A stretch of 64,000 nt of DNA from Plectrocnemia conspersa (GCA_009617715.1 VTFK01000504.1:101792-165791); one strand, 5' to 3'; shown: positions 14,255 through 25,985, counted from the stretch's first letter. The notes: generated by a model from the sequence alone, not told the origin. Translations and numbers: made by a program.

Positions 14255-14760
14255 TGTTCATGCATCACACCGGTGTGAACGAAGCGCATACCTTTCGATT
14301 CGATACTGGGGGCAGCGGAATCGGAGCCTCGCCTACTCTATAATTTGGTAATGGCGAAGAGTAAGCCCGCGAGGCCATAAAATCATCCGAAAAGCAATAT
14401 TAGATGGATGTGTTTGTGACCGACGCGGTGCCCGACCACCATAAACATATCGAAACTTCTATCAAACGAATCCCAAGTCGGGGCACGTCCTTCCATGCCT
14501 TCTTACCATACGTGCATACCTATAGTATAATACAATATATCCCGCCTGCACACCTGTACACACGTGGGAAAACGTACACGTTTGTCTCACACCCACCCAC
14601 ACACACATGCAGCCACTGGTTAATTGGATCAACGAACAACGTGGATGAAACGTGTTACTATCTTATCTAACATTCGCGCGAATTTGGGGCTAAATGCCGG
14701 CGAAATCCGAGATTGGATAGCAAAGAAAATATGCGCTCTTAATGCTATGATTCGTTGGAA
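14255..14760. promoter_or_regulatory. G+C-raised island with T-box-like palindrome
   Basis: The perfect palindrome TCACACCGGTGTGA at 14265-14278 is two T-box half sites (GGTGTGA) facing each other without spacer. A two-part hairpin follows at 14326-14375: GCCTCGC/GCGAGGC enclosing TACTCT/AGAGTA. The 88-residue frame at 14404-14670 resembles nothing known. The T-box reading uses the known half-site consensus; function is inferred. Confidence 0.4.
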
Positions 14761-14764
14761 AATA

Positions 14765-15950
14765 ATAAAATAGATTACCATTTTATAATTTTGTTCTTCA
14801 AGAAAGGATTAACAAATATCTCAAATGATATTATTATTTTCTTGTATATTTATTTCAAATATTAAATTACTGTGAAAGAAGTATTCCAAATTCTTACATT
14901 TCATTGTTTGTAGCTCTATCTTATGCAACGCAATATTATGAGATTAAGGGTTACGATATCATTACATTAATTTTGAAGATAATAAAAATAAAATGTTACA
15001 ATTTTACAATACATTTATAAATAATATTTTTTATTAAGCCATTGTTATATAATTACTATCCTATACAAAAATTTTTGCACCTTTATTATACTTTGCTTCC
15101 AGATATTAACTAACAAGATCTGATATTTTAAATAAAAATAAAAAAAGTATTCAAATAACACATATTTCATAGTTAAAAATCCTATATTCATGCAATCACT
15201 TTACAAGAAATAGTTTTTCCAAATCTAAATATTCGTTTATAATAAGAAAAAAAATGCTCAGATACTTTTGTCATATATTAACGACGAATTTACTTTCTTA
15301 TAAAAATTTACATTTTTAGCTATTTTTTAGATTATCAGAAAGACTTTTTTAGTATGTTTTTTTAATTTTATTGATTTTTATTCTTATTATTGATTAAGGT
15401 ATGTAAAATTTAATTTTAAATATCTTTTTGAATTTTTTCAAAGAGTTCCTTGTATATTATTTTATATAAAAAAAAATACCCATAAATACCAAAAATAAGT
15501 TAATTTTTGTAAATTTACCTACAAATATAACGAAGTGATAGTCACTCGCGAATACTCGGCAATTTATAAATCTATCTTAAATAATATTATATAATATATT
15601 GAAAATCGTATAGTATTAATTTTGGAAATCGAAAAATATTTTTTAAAATTCTGAAATTTTGAGATAAAAATATTTGGATCAAATTAAGAAAAGCAAATAT
15701 TGTTACTCTAAGATTTTTATAGGATTTTAGAGATTCTCGATTCAGAGTAAAATGTAAAATGTGATTTAACAGGGAATTATTTTAAGAAATATGTGTATTA
15801 AAATAATTGCTTTGTTCCATAAAACAATTTGTTTATGCATTTATACAAGATAAATCTTTGGATTTTTTTATTCTGAAAAGATTCGTTGCAGTTATTCATA
15901 AGGTGTTTACTGTTCTAACCAATGCTAACTCGCACCTAAGCATACATGCA
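14765..15950. other. A+T-rich stretch, no gene seen
   Basis: No protein-like frame. It ends in a (GTAT)n/(TA)n simple repeat at about 15954-15987. Confidence 0.5.
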
Positions 15951-15987
15951 CGCATGTATGTATGTATGTATATATACATATATATAT

Positions 15988-16127
15988 CAGGCGCCGGCGT
16001 TGAGATACTTTCCCTTTAGTTACGAGAGAGATAACAGCGTGCGGTCCGCATACCCTTATCTCTCACTAACTCTCATAACTTAACATGCGAGCGATCGAGA
16101 GAGAAAGTATCTCACTGCCCGTGCCTG
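15988..16127. mobile_element. Short hairpin MITE, possibly hAT-derived (140 bp)
   Basis: Starts CAGGCGCCGGCGTTGAGATA and ends with the imperfect inverse (reverse complement CAGGCACGGGCAGTGAGATA). About 26 of the first 31 positions match, counting three flanking bases. An inner stem GAGAGATAA/TTATCTCTC surrounds the near-palindrome TGCGGTCCGCA. Flanking 8-mers ATATATAT and ATACATAT could be a hAT-type target duplication, but they lie in simple repeat, so this is weak. It is much richer in G+C than its surroundings and has no coding capacity. Confidence 0.6.
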
Positions 16128-16139
16128 ATACATATGTAA

Positions 16140-17360
16140 ATATTTTTTTTAAAACAAAAGTTTAAATTTACATATAAAAATAAAATGAATCAAATAATTC
16201 ATGTAGCATTGAAAATCGTGATTCCAAAAATATCAATAATCATAATATACAATAAAAGTGACTAAGCATGTTTATTCCGCGTATACATATAATTAATCTA
16301 CAAATATTTCTTAATTTAGTTTCCGCATTGTTTGAGTTTACATATTGAACATTATTTGCTAGGACAAATTATTAAATTAATAAGTCAAACTATATTTTTC
16401 ACAATTTTTATTTTCTAAGGTTTAAATATAATTTAAAAACACTTCCTTACATATATTATTATTTGCATAGTTAATAAGACAGCAAAATTAAAAATAAATT
16501 AGGCGAATATGTCAACAAAAATATCTTAAATAAATGTATATTGTTAATATCAATGAGTAGTATATAGTATGTCTAAAATATATTTTTATTTAAGTGGTTA
16601 AGATATAAATTTAACGTCATCTATCGTAATCGACTCACACTATTAATTAATTTAATCCTGTTTATAGATTGCTATATATGCTACTAAATTAAAAACCTAA
16701 AAAATACTTTTTTTAAATAATTATAAATTTATAAAATTTAATTAAAATATTTCATTTTAATAAATTTCACAATTTTCTCTTGTGTTAAAATTGCTCTATA
16801 TTTTTAAAAACAGTTTTTATAAAATCATTAATAATATTATACTTATTTCACCCTCGACCAATAGAAACATACGTGGGTTTAAATAAAAATAACGCTTTCA
16901 CATGTACGGCCATATCAAAGCTTCGGCGAAATATCGTTTATGCTACATTAAACCTGTGATTTATTGAAGCATTAAGTAATGTATCTATAGGCAAAACGGA
17001 ACCTAAATAAACCTAATAATATCTTAAGGAGTGTTATGCAAAGACACGTTCAGATTTTCTACGAAGGATCTCCCCATATATAAACACACACACATACAAA
17101 CATATACACGCGCAAAACCGCCAAGGTGTTTAGGGTTAATATAATCATTTATATCCTTTACGTTATAGCTGAAATTTTGTACACGCTTGCGAATTAATGT
17201 AAAAAACTGTATATTATAATATATTCATATATATCACAGAAATCTTTTTATTTTTTTATATATTGCAAAATTTTATTTTTATATTTTAAAAAATTCATTT
17301 TTTGTAGTATAATATATTACTTTTATTATTTAATTAGCACATGATCATATTTATATTTAT
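16140..17360. other. A+T-rich stretch with minor islands
   Basis: No gene seen. A modest compositional rise occurs at about 16850-17130 without identifiable features. Confidence 0.5.
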
Positions 17361-17364
17361 ATAT

Positions 17365-17610
17365 TTCAATTGCATTCTGGTTGTGCGCATGCGCGCGTAA
17401 AATGTCCACGGCCATCTTGGAAGTTCGACTTGGGTCAACACGATTTTGTAATTAAGAGGCGTTTCGTACGAGCTCTGCTATCCAACTTGCAAACAAACAC
17501 ATTAGCTCGTACGGTGGCTCCCGGACCAAACTTTGACTCACCTGGCCGACGACGACGGAGCCACGGTCAAAGAGATCGGTTTGACAATTTAGTACAATTA
17601 CCGGTCTTAT
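17365..17610. promoter_or_regulatory. Island with NRF-1-like and YY1/Pho-like sites
   Basis: TGCGCATGCGCG at 17384-17395 matches the NRF-1/Ewg palindromic consensus (YGCGCAYGCGCR). GGCCATCTTGG at 17410-17420 contains the YY1/Pho core (AAGATGGCC on the other strand). Both are typical of metazoan housekeeping-type promoters. CGTACGAGCT (17465-17474) is repeated inverted at 17504-17513. Nested inverted words (GTGGCTCC/GGAGCCAC, CTTTGAC/GTCAAAG) fill the rest. The 86-residue frame has no family resemblance. It could be an unannotated promoter or first-exon region, or a distal element. Confidence 0.4.
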
Positions 17611-17639
17611 ATAAATTTACATGCACATGAATACCATAT

Positions 17640-19150
17640 TTCGAGGTATTGAAATATACAAAAACATTAATATTCACCTAGACGTATACATCGTATGTAG
17701 ATGTATATGTATATTAAACAAACAGTTAGCGCATTATTTAGTAATTCTTAAAATGTGTATCACTTCATCCTGATTCGAGAGTGAGCATGTTTATTTTATT
17801 AAAATTTGTTATTACTGTATACCGATTTTTCAGTCTACTTAATTTTGATAATTATTAACTTTTTCTTGTAGTTTTTCCTGCATCTAAATAATCCTATTGT
17901 TTTGGAAATCAGGTTAAACTGGTAATTTCGGACTTGGTTGATGGAACAGGATAAACGTAAAAAGAGAAGCGTCTGTTTTCTTGCTTTTCGAAGTATTTGT
18001 CGATAGTCAGTATAGATATACTTATAGCGAGGATGTTATAGCTAATTTAAAATGAATAGTTTAGTATATGCGCTTATATTATATATACTCAGTTAACTGG
18101 GGGGCATAATTATTATTAAAACTAAACTAGTGTGTATTTTTTAATGCCTCTTGTAAAATTTAATTCTTACTGTAACTCTGATTTAAAATAAGTATTCGCA
18201 ATAGGAAAAGGTGCTTCTGAAGGAATATAAATAATTTTTAAGACTTTTGGAAGGCTTGGAACGCTCTTTAACTAGTTTTTTATTCAGTTTTATCAGCAGC
18301 TTATTCTCAGTTATATCGTATTCTTAGCCACTTTATAATGAATTATTTTTGTCTGTTTTGAATGCTCAGCTTGTAACATTGCGACACAAAATTAACCATG
18401 AGAAAAGCATTTTTCGTTCAAGTCAATTCCTGTCACAGTAAGCTATTTTGTGACCTCACTAAGACGCAAAAAAAAAAATTGAAGTAAATGGAAGTAATAT
18501 TGCAAATGAAATTCATGGAATAAACATATCGTTGTTGAAATCATCTGTATTTTTAATGCCTTTACAATTAACTGCGTTTCATTACACAGATTCGCTAAGT
18601 TCTTGTTTAGGTTACTATACAGTAACATATATTTGAATTAAAAAAAAAATTATGATTTACAATATTAAAAATATTTTAGAATCCATTAGCTGTAAATAGT
18701 TATACTCTGGCTTATCTAATAAAATATAACTAGAGGCAAAATTATTTATTTTTTTATGATTATTTCATCTCATTAAAATTTTAAATTATATTATTAACTT
18801 TTTTTTTATAATTTGTTAGAATACACATGGGAGAGAGTTAATTTTCGTATTTTTCCATATTTTTTTACATATTAATATTTTATATTGCATTTCTGGTAAA
18901 ATAAAGAAAAAATCAATGATTCTCAACGTTTTATTGCTTAATTTTTTTTACTACTTTTTTGAATTAATATTTTAAATTATTAAATTTCGTTGATTAATTT
19001 ACAATATAATTTATATATTATTCAGGTTTTGTGGATTTTTTATAGCAATTCAAAGGTAATCTTTTCTACATCAATCATTTATATTAAATCAAATTTTATT
19101 AATATGACATAAATATATTTTTTTTAACTATTTCTTAAATCATATATGTA
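17640..19150. other. A+T-rich stretch, no gene seen
   Basis: Short random frames only. A slightly mixed composition at 17930-18450 suggests an old unrecognised repeat. Confidence 0.45.
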
Positions 19151-19154
19151 TGTA

Positions 19155-19229
19155 TAGCTATCCGGGGTACCTCAAAACAGTGAAAAATCGACCACCGTAC
19201 ATGTACGGCGATATCGCTCAAAAGTTTAA
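19155..19229 (-). mobile_element. piggyBac-like transposon end (right-facing copy)
   Basis: Read on the minus strand from TTAA at 19226-19229, it follows the 1712-1785 end: TTTTGAGCGATATCG, the CCGTACATGTACGG core, then ACTGTTTTGAGGTACCCC. With the copy at 1712 it forms a convergent pair 17.5 kb apart. The intervening DNA looks like the rest of the window, so two independent insertions are the likelier explanation. Confidence 0.5.
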
Positions 19230-19234
19230 CGCAT

Positions 19235-20000
19235 TATTAGATCGACAGTAAAACTGAAAAAAATATTTTTAACCAATGAAAAAACATATAAGAAGAGAAA
19301 TGCCCTCTTATATAAAATATCATAAAAAATCCTATTTATGATCCTGCTCATCTATTTTTTAGCAGAAATAATAAATAAGTCAGCGTTTAGTTTGTATTCA
19401 AAACAAGTCTTGCTGATATTAATTATTAATTGTTCTACGTAATTTATGAAAAATTTGGTCAGGCTAATTAACCACTTCTAGATGACTCAAATAAAACAGT
19501 TATATAAATGTTTTTAAAACTTGCCAGTAAATAATAATATAATGGTGATTGTTATTGTGCGTGTTAAAACAACCAGTGTGTATTTATTTAAATTAGGTCA
19601 AAAAAATATTCTGTAAAAATCATATCATTAGTTTTCAGTGCGACAATAGAAGAGGATATTTTTTGTAAGGCTAACTTGACAATGACTTTAATATGCTAAT
19701 AAGTGTTAAAAATCATGTACAAAACGTACAAAATTGATTTGAGATAATATCTTATAAGATGATATTTTAAAATAATATTATACATATATATACTAAAATA
19801 TTAGAATAATTAAACGTTATAAAACCATTTATGGAAATTTAAGATTTATTAATTGACAGTTTTATTTTTTATGAGATTACGTTATACTTTAAAAAAAAAA
19901 TTGTTATTCAAAGAACTGGCGTATTAGTGATTGTAATATTATAATAATAACGGTAAACATTGCGACACTCGTTCAACAAGGGGTATTATTACTATGTATG
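19235..20000. other. A+T-rich stretch, no gene seen
   Basis: No structure beyond short A+T palindromes such as ATCTTATAAGAT near 19750. Confidence 0.5.
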
Positions 20001-20004
20001 TTTT

Positions 20005-20345
20005 TATTCTCGGAGCGTGCGCGCTTTGTGGCGCTTATTTCTGTGCATTTTCTTTCGGGCGAAGAAAGCAAGAAAAAACACACACAAAATGGGTCTTTTC
20101 CGTATTTTCATCCAGCGATTGCGTATACAAAGCCTTACACCCTTCCACCTTGCCGACATGACGGATTGTGCTTCGGCACGAAACCATCACGGGGGCGGCA
20201 ATAACCCCGTCACTTCACAATAAACCACTCGCGATAACCCGACAAACGCACAATTATCGCACAACAAATGCACCGCTATCCCAACCATAACTAAAACGAG
20301 TAATGAAAGGTGTTTTGCCAACTGAATCGTGAAGTCTAAAGTAAA
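20005..20345. promoter_or_regulatory. G+C-raised island with GC box
   Basis: Contains a CGTGCGCGC run near 20030, GGGGCGG (GC-box-like) at 20192-20198, and ACGGGG/CCCCGT inverted words around it. The two overlapping plus-strand frames of 87 and 68 residues are in different phases and neither looks like a protein family. Confidence 0.35.
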
Positions 20346-20749
20346 ATATAGCATGAGAACTACGCCTGATTCCTCTTAGAGAAAAATAAATATCTTACGC
20401 TATGACAATAATATCATAAATAGAAATGTATTTTCTAAACTTTCTTTAACTATATTTCACATTTGATCAAGCAATTTGTAATTTATTGAATAAAGGTATG
20501 ATTTTTTGAATACATAAAAATAAAATATCCACGAAGGGGATAATGATTTATTTTTGTCAGATAAATTATCTGAATTAGTGCAAAATCTTAATCCACATTT
20601 TTTAAATTTTAAAATAATATTTTCTAAAAAATAAACTGAGCTCAATAACTAATGTTTAATTATAAAGTAATTATCACAATAATATTTATGTTATTTTTAT
20701 TTTAAAATTATATTAAGATTTTTGGAATTTTTGTATGTTGCTGAATCAC

Positions 20750-20995
20750 AAAAGTATTTAGTAAACGTATGCGATAAAATTGTCGATCGATGTGTAATGA
20801 TGATGATGATGACTTGGGGGAACATGGCGGAGATTTGCGGAACGTATTTCGGCAAGGGTAGAGATTTTTTACGGTTCAAAATTACCCCTAATGCTTAATT
20901 TAATCCTATCTTATCCAATCTTGTGCCATTCGACAAAAAGCAATGAATCTATCAAAAGCAACGCGAGCGTCTCGACAAAGGCGTACTAATATTTT
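20750..20995. promoter_or_regulatory. Small island with Pho/YY1-like site
   Basis: ACATGGCGG at 20822-20830 fits the YY1/Pho core (ATGGCGG). An (ATG)n tract of 16 bp precedes it at 20797-20812. Flanks are A+T-rich and gene-free (20345-20750 and 21000-21440). Confidence 0.3.
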
Positions 20996-21446
20996 ACAAT
21001 TATAATTGTTAAAATATATTTTAGAAGAACAAGTCAATTTTAATACAATTCACAGTTACAAAACTCAAACATTTACCAAAGTTTTGAATTTTGTTTTAAT
21101 ACAAAATATTATAAATGGATCAAACAACCATATTTTAAATTTTCTCTGTAAGAAAGATGCTTGCTTTGGTTTGCAAGATATAATTATAATTAAATTAATC
21201 TGCAATTGAAAGTCACTCAAAATTAAGCTATAAAAATAATCTATAATACAACTTTTCATACTAATCATAAAAAATGCATATTAGCTTTTAAACACAAATA
21301 ATTAAAGAACACTTATTTTATAATAAGAAAATATTATAAAAATATTTTGCGAAATCACACTAACCCACTAATTTTGTGTATCGTTGACTATGATAAAAAC
21401 AACCTTAAATTTAAATATCAATGGTTTAAAATTTTCAGTGAAATGT

Positions 21447-21605
21447 ACTAAAATCACCTAATTTATTGTTTATTTTTCATATATTTTTATTTTGTAATTG
21501 TAAAAAGTTTTTTTAGTTTTTTCTTTAAATTATAATCACCAACGTTTTATTTGATATTCTTATTAAATTTTAGCATGAAGGTGGTTATAAACCAGTGACA
21601 TGTAT
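21447..21605 (+). repeat. Diverged direct repeat, copy A
   Basis: About 160 bp, similar to 22406-22570 in the same orientation. Shared blocks include CACCTAAT/TACCTAAT, a GTAAAA-GTTTTTTAGTTTTTT run, the AACGTTTTATTT/AATGTTTTATTT block, and a final AACCAGT(G/A)ACAT. The copies bracket a LINE relic. Confidence 0.6.
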
Positions 21606-21715
21606 AGTATACATAATTATTATGTTTGCATAATTATTTATATTATTGAATTAAACATATTTAAAAAAAATATAAGCCCAGGGCTTTTCAGATAAAATGC
21701 AAGACCCGAGGTAAC

Positions 21716-21765
21716 TAATATTTTGAAAGCCCTTTAAAATTAATATTTTGAAAGCCCTTTAAAAT
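21716..21765 (+). repeat. Perfect tandem duplication, 2 x 25 bp
   Basis: Two identical 25-bp units starting TAATATTTTGAAAGCCC, with five bases of a third copy. The absence of mismatches suggests a recent slippage or repair event. Confidence 0.9.
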
Positions 21766-21954
21766 TAATAACGAAAAGTTTGTCTTCCATAAAAACCATT
21801 CGACAACAAATCAACTTAATAGGTTGACGAAGCATGTTAGTACTTATTTTAATATGAAAAATAAAACGATCCTTTTGATGTTATATATAAAAATATACAC
21901 GGTATGGTATACAAATATAAGACTGCGATTATTTGTTAATTATATTTACAAAAC

Positions 21955-22330
21955 GTGGACACCGCCTCTTTAAAGTAAACAGGACAGTTACATCTAGTGG
22001 TAAATACCTAGGTTTATATCTGGAATCCAAGCTATAGTTAAAGAAACATATTTAAGAATTGTGCTCTAAAGAACTTGCTGCCATTGTGACCCTCAGACAA
22101 AAATGCGCTTTAAACAAACAATTAATCAAACCCATTTTAACACATGTATGCAGGCCCTTTTCATACTAATCTTTAAAAACTACATAATAACCTACAAATA
22201 CTTACAATCAAGAACATTGTCATTTTCATACCATAATATACCACAAAAGTATTTCGCATAACCACCTAATCCTCCTTATAAAACGTTTTTTAATTTAAAT
22301 ATAAGCTCACACTGCTGAAGCACATATTGT
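21955..22330 (+). pseudogene. LINE reverse-transcriptase relic (jockey-like)
   Basis: In one plus frame near 21993-22060 the translation reads SSGKYLGLYLESKL, a stop, then LKKHI. This fits the post-catalytic K-Y-L-G-x-x-L-D-x-x-L-x-x-x-x-H-I motif of jockey-type LINE reverse transcriptases. Near 22125-22160, LIKPILTHVCRPF fits the downstream LY-K-x-x-I-R-P-x-L-T-Y-A-C-P block. Stops and frame changes show it is long dead. It is a 3' part of ORF2 only, with no catalytic YADD segment. It sits between the two copies of a 160-bp direct repeat. Confidence 0.6.
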
Positions 22331-22405
22331 TTTTATATAGTTTCAGAATTAAATTAAATAAAGAACACATTTTAATAGTTTCAGATTTAAATTAATTATA
22401 ATTAG

Positions 22406-22570
22406 AGTACCTAATCTATTGGGTTTTTTTTACTTCAATTGTAAAACGTTTTTTAGTTTTTTTCATTTTAAATTGTAACTACCAATGTTTTATTTTATAT
22501 TTTAATTTTTATTATATTGCTGCTAATGACAAAATGTAAACACAAAAGTAGTTAAGAACCAGTAACATAT
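22406..22570 (+). repeat. Diverged direct repeat, copy B
   Basis: Partner of 21447-21605, about 960 bp downstream. It carries an extra A+T-rich insertion before the final AACCAGTAACAT block. Confidence 0.6.
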
Positions 22571-22839
22571 TGTTTATAATGACAAAATGAATTATATAAG
22601 TAATTTATTTTACGTTTACCTACTCTCTAAATATACTTTCCAGTTTCCATCACAGTTATAAAAACTAAAAAAAAATCCAGTAATATTTTTCCAATGATCC
22701 TTGTCCTCACCATTAAATATATTATTTAAGTAATGTTTCATTATTTTGTCAAAAAAGTCAATAAATAAAATATTTTATAAAACAAAAGGCTAACTTATAT
22801 TTCCAAAAATATTTTAAAATAAATTATAAATTGTATTAA

Positions 22840-23225
22840 AATAGAACGAGGCGCCCATGTTAACGTTTCTCGTCAGGGCTGTCACCGAAGCGGGCCAAAA
22901 CAAAACACAATCAGTTATTGCAGCGAGATGACTGGCTACTTTCCATAATACGTTTGACAATAAATAAATCCTGCCTGGCCCTGGGGGAGAAGGTGGAGGC
23001 TGCTCACGCACAGCGCAGCTTTTTTGTTGTGCAATATTAATTTAATCAAAATCAGTGGTGCCACGCCCGACTTTGGCTGAACACAAAAAACACACATACA
23101 CACAAGGAAAAACAAAAAAATATCATTAATTACTCGTGAAAAATATTAAAACATGAAAAAATTTCGGCGACCCTTCAAACGTTGGCGCTTGACATGAGCG
23201 ACGTTTTAATCGTATTAATTAAAAA
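22840..23225. promoter_or_regulatory. G+C-raised island, candidate regulatory element
   Basis: Sharp compositional rise, with a Meis/Hth-like TGTCA in GGCTGTCACC and several CpG words. The 65-residue minus-strand frame is proline-rich only because of composition. Confidence 0.3.
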
Positions 23226-23519
23226 ATGCCAGAATGTTTACTTTCATATATGAAATTCATACACGATATGTTAGAACTGCTCTTGATAGATAATTAATTT
23301 AAAATATACACATTTGATCTTCCATAGTAATGAAATGTAGTTGTCTTCTTTTTTGTTGTTCTTTTAATAATTATATAAAAGAGCATGTTAATTAAGCATC
23401 ATATTAGCAAAATATATATTGCTTAATATAATTTTATATCATGTTATAGTGCGGGTTAAGTATTTTATGTGTATGTGAGCGAATGCCATTGTATGAAATA
23501 TAAAAGTGGAATGTATTTT

Positions 23520-23790
23520 GACAGGAGTCGGAGAAGGCGCTGTCTAATGACGTTAATGTTCAAAGTTGCGCGATAACAATAATTAATGTAAATATGTTTG
23601 AAATACAAGTATGTGATTGCTTGCGCAAGGGCGAAGGGTTGTTTCCAGCATGACAACACACTTTCCTTTCACAGCCCGGTTCGGTTGAAATCTCTCTATA
23701 ATTTCATTGCTTACGAAGGAACGCCGTTCATTTTTTACCCACACCACCACTCACTAACTCGGAATCGATTAGAGGTACATACACACTAGA
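23520..23790. promoter_or_regulatory. Weak G+C-raised island
   Basis: Moderate compositional rise with two small opposing frames (63 and 64 residues) and no recognised motif beyond isolated CpG words. Confidence 0.25.
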
Positions 23791-23799
23791 GTTCCCAAA

Positions 23800-24400
23800 A
23801 CGAATATTCGAATATTTGTATGTTAGTTGTCACAATTTATATTTATTTATTTATATTATTATAATAATAATGAATCAAATTTTACGAGATAATACGTTAA
23901 CTATATCCTATATCAACTGCAAATTATCGAACAGTTTTAATTTATATAAATCCGCAAATCTAAATAATAAAATTTGATTTTAATATCTCTTTATTTTAAA
24001 ATGTTATTAATAGTGCAATGAACATTTTTTCAGCATCTTAATGCGATATACTTTATAACCTTTTCAAATAAATAATAAATAATGCTGAAAAATATCAGCT
24101 AAAAAGTAGATGATAATTTTTAGAAATAATCATAAATAAAAACAAAACAGGTAAAACACATTAAATATTTATTTTATCAAGGGTAGTTTTTAACGTTTAT
24201 TCTGCAAGGTTCTGAAGTGATAATATAAAGCTGTGGGTTTGATTATTTTTTTTTACAAGTTTCTCCAGTGCACAATAAAAACCATTATATAAACAATAAC
24301 TACAACATTAAACATTAAAATGAAATAAAACACATCTAAAATAGATGAACACCATCCCACATATTTTTTTCCAATCTCTTATAGCTATCCCCGTAAATAT
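23800..24400. other. A+T-rich stretch, no gene seen
   Basis: Nothing recognised. Confidence 0.5.
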
Positions 24401-24404
24401 CTTT

Positions 24405-25115
24405 ATGTTTGCCAATCACTGACGTCATGGCCACGACAGGCAAGAATAAGGGACGTGATCGCGCCTTTCAGGAGCATTGACGGATTTTTGACACCACGCC
24501 ATAGCAACTTCCAAAAGTAATTCAATGTGTAAACGTCACTTCAAGAATGCAATGAAATATATTTCAACGTTCCTATCAAAAAATCTCTTAAATACAAATA
24601 TGAATACGACTCAAACTCACTTTTATAGAGGTATCTCAAAAAATAAATTATAATTCTCTGCAACAACAAGGGCTACATTGCTTTAATCGGATTTATATTA
24701 AAAGATGCTACGAACTAGAATATCGTACAGAACGCAAATCAAAAATGAATTAATAAAATGACACGCGCTCCGCATACCGAAGCCGAGCATCATCGACGTC
24801 TTATCGCAAACTTTGACGCTGTGTATGGAAAATTTTCATCACTGCTCGAACGTCACTTCCATGTCATCGACAGAAGTAATTCTGCTAAAATGAGATATGG
24901 AAAATGTGATAACGTGACATTTTGCGAATTCTAAAAGGTAGTCGATAGTCACAGCGACTTTGGGTATTTTTATTGAGACAATTAATCTGAATTTGTAACA
25001 CCTTTTCAGATCATCAACATATAATAAATGTTCCGAGTTCTTAATTGCCACTTAAATGTCGTTGATGAAGATTAAAAAAAGAAGGAACATCTGGGGTGCT
25101 TTAGATTAAGCAAAA
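24405..25115 (-). pseudogene. LINE ORF2 relic with RT catalytic YVDD (jockey-like)
   Basis: On the minus strand, FLIFINDI, one in-frame TAA, then NSEHLLYVDDLKRCYKF (about 25105-24995) reproduces the jockey-type RT core (LLF-L-F-I-N-D-I ... LLYADDLK). The two catalytic aspartates are still present in YVDD. Further on, LEFAKCHVITFS (near 24900-24935) fits the downstream N-x-x-K-C-x-V-x-T-F-S block. At 24510-24410, KLLWRGVKNPSMLLKG fits the LLNG-x-x-x-x-P-x-LL block. A stop and frame loss make it non-functional, and the 5' part and endonuclease are missing. About 75 bp of its 3' part is shared with the plus-strand relic at 29.49-29.83 kb, so both come from one family. Confidence 0.7.
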
Positions 25116-25299
25116 TTCTAACAAGAATGATATTTACCTTAGCTCACATACTGATTGGGGTGACTTAAGTAATTCAAAATAACTCATTAGTAAAAAATCA
25201 TTCAAAAAAGTTTGTCATGACAAACTTAAGTAATGCTTTTTAAAACTTGGTATAGACTACATTGACCTGAATATTAGAGCTAGGAAACTTTGTTTGCCC

Positions 25300-25985
25300 C
25301 TTTGAAAAACACAAGAGGCAATTATCCGTGGAACGACGCGGACGAAACACGGTTTACTAGCGTTTTTTATTTGTCGATTTAATAATTGTAAACAATGATA
25401 CAATCGTTAACAATTGAAAAAATAAATTTTATTGCATTTTTAGTCTAATATCGTCACAGCGCCTTTTTGTGTGTATTTATTGTTACTTCGTTATATCCCA
25501 TTTGTAGATTTACAGTGATAAATGAATTAATAATATTTACTTTTATACCAATGAAACGCAATGCGAACCTAAAAGTACTGTAGTTGTGACATTTTTAAAG
25601 CACAATGAAAAAATCTTTATTTTAATAAGGCGCAACCACTGGGGAGGGTGGGGGGCAAGACGCCCTGTTAATACAGCATCTAGTAGCTGCCATATATTTT
25701 TGTTGTTCAAGTGGTTATTAACGTGACCTCTTAAATATTGACTGATTAAAACTCCTCACAAGCCCAGCAGGGCAAGTACAGATCCCTGACAACAGGCTTT
25801 CTTCCTAAAAGGGAACTATGGGACCGTTATGCAATCTTTTGCGCTGAGTATCTAAAGGTTCTATCTTTCAAGGGCGGAGCCTTGATGGTGATCCCAACTC
25901 ATACGTCTGTCTTCAGGGTGACTAAACTGTGACTAAAGCATATAGAAATCCAGAGTGTTATGATCATATTTCAATTACTTATTAT
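25300..25985. other. Unexplained block of mixed composition
   Basis: Less A+T-rich than most of the window, with no frame over 60 residues. Includes a G-rich run (GGGGAGGGTGGGGGG near 25637-25653). It may be a decayed repeat or a regulatory island; I could not identify it. Confidence 0.3.

Noticed and set aside
15980..16135. Firm hAT-type 8-bp duplication at the 140-bp MITE
   Set aside because: The candidate 8-mers differ by one base and lie in a (TA)n/(GTAT)n tract, where such matches arise by chance.
1712..19229. A single giant 17.5-kb piggyBac element as the default annotation
   Set aside because: No transposase or cargo genes inside, and the interior resembles the rest of the window. 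Kept only as a hypothesis.
24420..24427. TGACGTCA as a cAMP-response element
   Set aside because: It lies within the reading frame of a LINE relic, so it is better explained as transposon sequence.
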